Source: Schlegelella_A sp038318385
Lineage (GTDB): Bacteria > Pseudomonadota > Gammaproteobacteria > Burkholderiales > Burkholderiaceae_C
NCBI GenBank assembly: GCA_038318385.1
Contig: JBBQCD010000001.1
Coordinates: 96,844-160,843, forward strand
Reading direction: 5' to 3'
DNA length: 64,000 nt
Part shown: positions 62,973 to 64,000 of the stretch, piece after piece
Layout: each line of letters starts with the position of its first letter
Numbering within the stretch: the stretch's first letter is position 1
Made by a program: the position numbers and the translations under genes
The notes under the pieces: generated by a model
What the model was told of the DNA's origin: nothing
Databases searched by the model: none
What the model saw: only the letters and a program-made list of their open reading frames with translations

Positions 62973-64000
62973 GTGCCGATGCCCGCCACCTTCGTACTTG
63001 CCCCGCGCGTCGCTGCGCCTGCGCCAATGCCGGCGCCCGCGCCTCAGGCCCCGGTGCGGCCGCCTGCCGCGCACCCATTCGCGGAACTCCTGCGCCAGAA
63101 CCGGTTGCCGACGATCCAGGCGCAGCCGGCACCTGCGCCCGCACCCTCGGCCGATCCGGCTCCGGCAGACGAATCCGCGCCGACGCCAGAACCGTCCCGG
63201 CCGGCCGGCCCCCGGGCGAAGGCGCGAACTTCGAACACCGATGGCGGCGGCGCGCGCAGCGGCCATGTCTCCTCGACGACGCCGACCGAGAGCCAAGCGG
63301 CCAAGCCCGCGGGTGCGTCCGACGACGCGGCCCCCGGGACCTCGACCGACACGACCATGGCGCAGTGGCTCGCCGACCTGCGCCCGCTTCCCGCCGACCG
63401 TACCGCAGCGGGCGGACCCTCAGGCGAAACCGCCGAAGCGAGCCCCTCCGAGGCCGACACCGGGCAGGCCGGCGGCGTCCGCGGACGACCGGTGGAAGCC
63501 CGTGACCCGAACCTCGGGGACCCCGTCGACCACGAGGCGGGAGACGAGCAGCTCCTGCGCGAAGGAAAGGACTTCAGGGCCGCCCTCTCGGCAGAGCCGT
63601 CGGGCGCACTTGCTGCCGGCGTCACGCCGGGTGCGACCGCGAAAGGCCCGCGCGGCGTCGACACCGCGCCGGGTGCACCTGCCGTCGCCGCCCTGCCGCA
63701 GGCCACTCCGCTCGCACCGGGTTCGTCGGCCGCGCCGGTCAGCGTCGCACTGCCCGTGCCCCTCGACGCACCCGACTTCGCGCAGGCGCTCGGCGTCCAG
63801 GTCAGTGTGCTGGCGAAGAACGGCGTCCACAAGGCCGAACTCCATCTCAACCCGGCCGACATGGGACCGGTCTCGGTGCAGATCGTCATGGACGGCACGC
63901 AGGCGCGTATCGACTTCGGCGCCGATCTGGCCCACACCCGCCGAGCGATCGAGGCCGGGATTCCGGAGCTCGCGGGCGCCCTTCGCGACGCCGGACTGAC
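62973..64000 (+). CDS. fliK: Flagellar hook-length control protein FliK (3' end outside window)
   Basis: FliK measures hook length and triggers the FlhB switch. The frame runs from GTG 62973 (or ATG 62979) without a stop to the window end, at least 342 codons. The first 250 residues are Pro/Ala-rich and disordered, with FAELLRQNRLPT. The last part shows the Flg_hook domain: VSVLAKNGVHKAELHLNPAD followed by MGPVSVQI and ARIDF. The GTG has GGAG nine bases upstream, the ATG is too far. Frames read on both strands opposite this one are not coding. Confidence 0.92.
   Translation, partial: MPMPATFVLAPRVAAPAPMPAPAPQAPVRPPAAHPFAELLRQNRLPTIQAQPAPAPAPSADPAPADESAPTPEPSRPAGPRAKARTSNTDGGGARSGHVSSTTPTESQAAKPAGASDDAAPGTSTDTTMAQWLADLRPLPADRTAAGGPSGETAEASPSEADTGQAGGVRGRPVEARDPNLGDPVDHEAGDEQLLREGKDFRAALSAEPSGALAAGVTPGATAKGPRGVDTAPGAPAVAALPQATPLAPGSSAAPVSVALPVPLDAPDFAQALGVQVSVLAKNGVHKAELHLNPADMGPVSVQIVMDGTQARIDFGADLAHTRRAIEAGIPELAGALRDAGL

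Noticed and set aside
1..64000. CRISPR array, insertion sequence, prophage or integration site
   Set aside because: No regular repeats with spacers, no transposase or integrase motifs and no target duplications were seen; a tRNA-Arg is present but is not flanked by a repeat of its 3' end.

Overview
The window is G+C-rich, densely packed chromosomal DNA of a betaproteobacterium, most likely of the order Burkholderiales. The evidence is the FlhDC flagellar master regulator, the hemCDXY block divergent from ppc, the argH/algZR-type two-component neighbourhood, a PEP-CTERM sorting signal, and the protein families overall. Genus cannot be fixed from the sequence alone. No phage, insertion sequence, CRISPR array or rRNA was seen. 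One tRNA (Arg, anticodon ACG) is present.

Layout. Positions 1-7 kb carry the 3' part of an MHS-family transporter, greB, a decayed PAS/receiver remnant of a hybrid kinase, a membrane PQQ glucose dehydrogenase, a YihY/BrkB membrane protein and an SbmA/BacA-like transporter. Positions 7.3-11.7 kb hold a tightly overlapping operon: TonB-dependent receptor, YfiR-like periplasmic protein and hybrid histidine kinase. Positions 11.9-15 kb hold a LysR regulator divergent from a cupin protein and a DHA2-type MFS exporter. Positions 15.2-18.3 kb hold a secreted hydrolase, a class III nucleotide cyclase, a PEP-CTERM remnant and tRNA-Arg. Positions 18.3-29.5 kb are housekeeping: hemY, hemX, hemD, hemC, ppc, a small secreted protein, a LytTR regulator with its kinase, and argH.

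Positions 30.5-36.6 kb are the most unusual region. Genes on the minus strand encode a glycine-zipper protein, a hemerythrin, then kaiC, two different kaiB genes, a hybrid sensor kinase and a small antibiotic-biosynthesis-type monooxygenase. Four of the junctions (kaiC/kaiB1, kaiB1/kaiB2 and kinase/monooxygenase overlap; kaiB2/kinase is close) indicate one operon. It resembles the KaiB-KaiC timing/stress systems found outside cyanobacteria, without kaiA. The kinase N-terminus is interrupted by a single TAA codon exactly inside its PAS domain.

Positions 39-64 kb form a flagellar gene cluster. Leftward: flhDC, motAB-cheY, flhB, flhA, flhF, an FlhG-like gene, fliA. Rightward: two flagellins, fliD, fliS, fliT, a YcgR-type brake. 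Then come fliE (leftward, followed by a BLUF blue-light sensor and an unknown gene) and fliFGHIJK (rightward, fliK running off the end). Four sequences matching the FliA (sigma-28) promoter pattern were found by eye, before flagellin 1, fliD, fliS and motA. The expected flow is FlhDC -> basal body/export genes and FliA -> filament, motor and cheY genes. The BLUF gene downstream of fliE and the Kai operon suggest possible light and time inputs, but no link is shown by the sequence itself.
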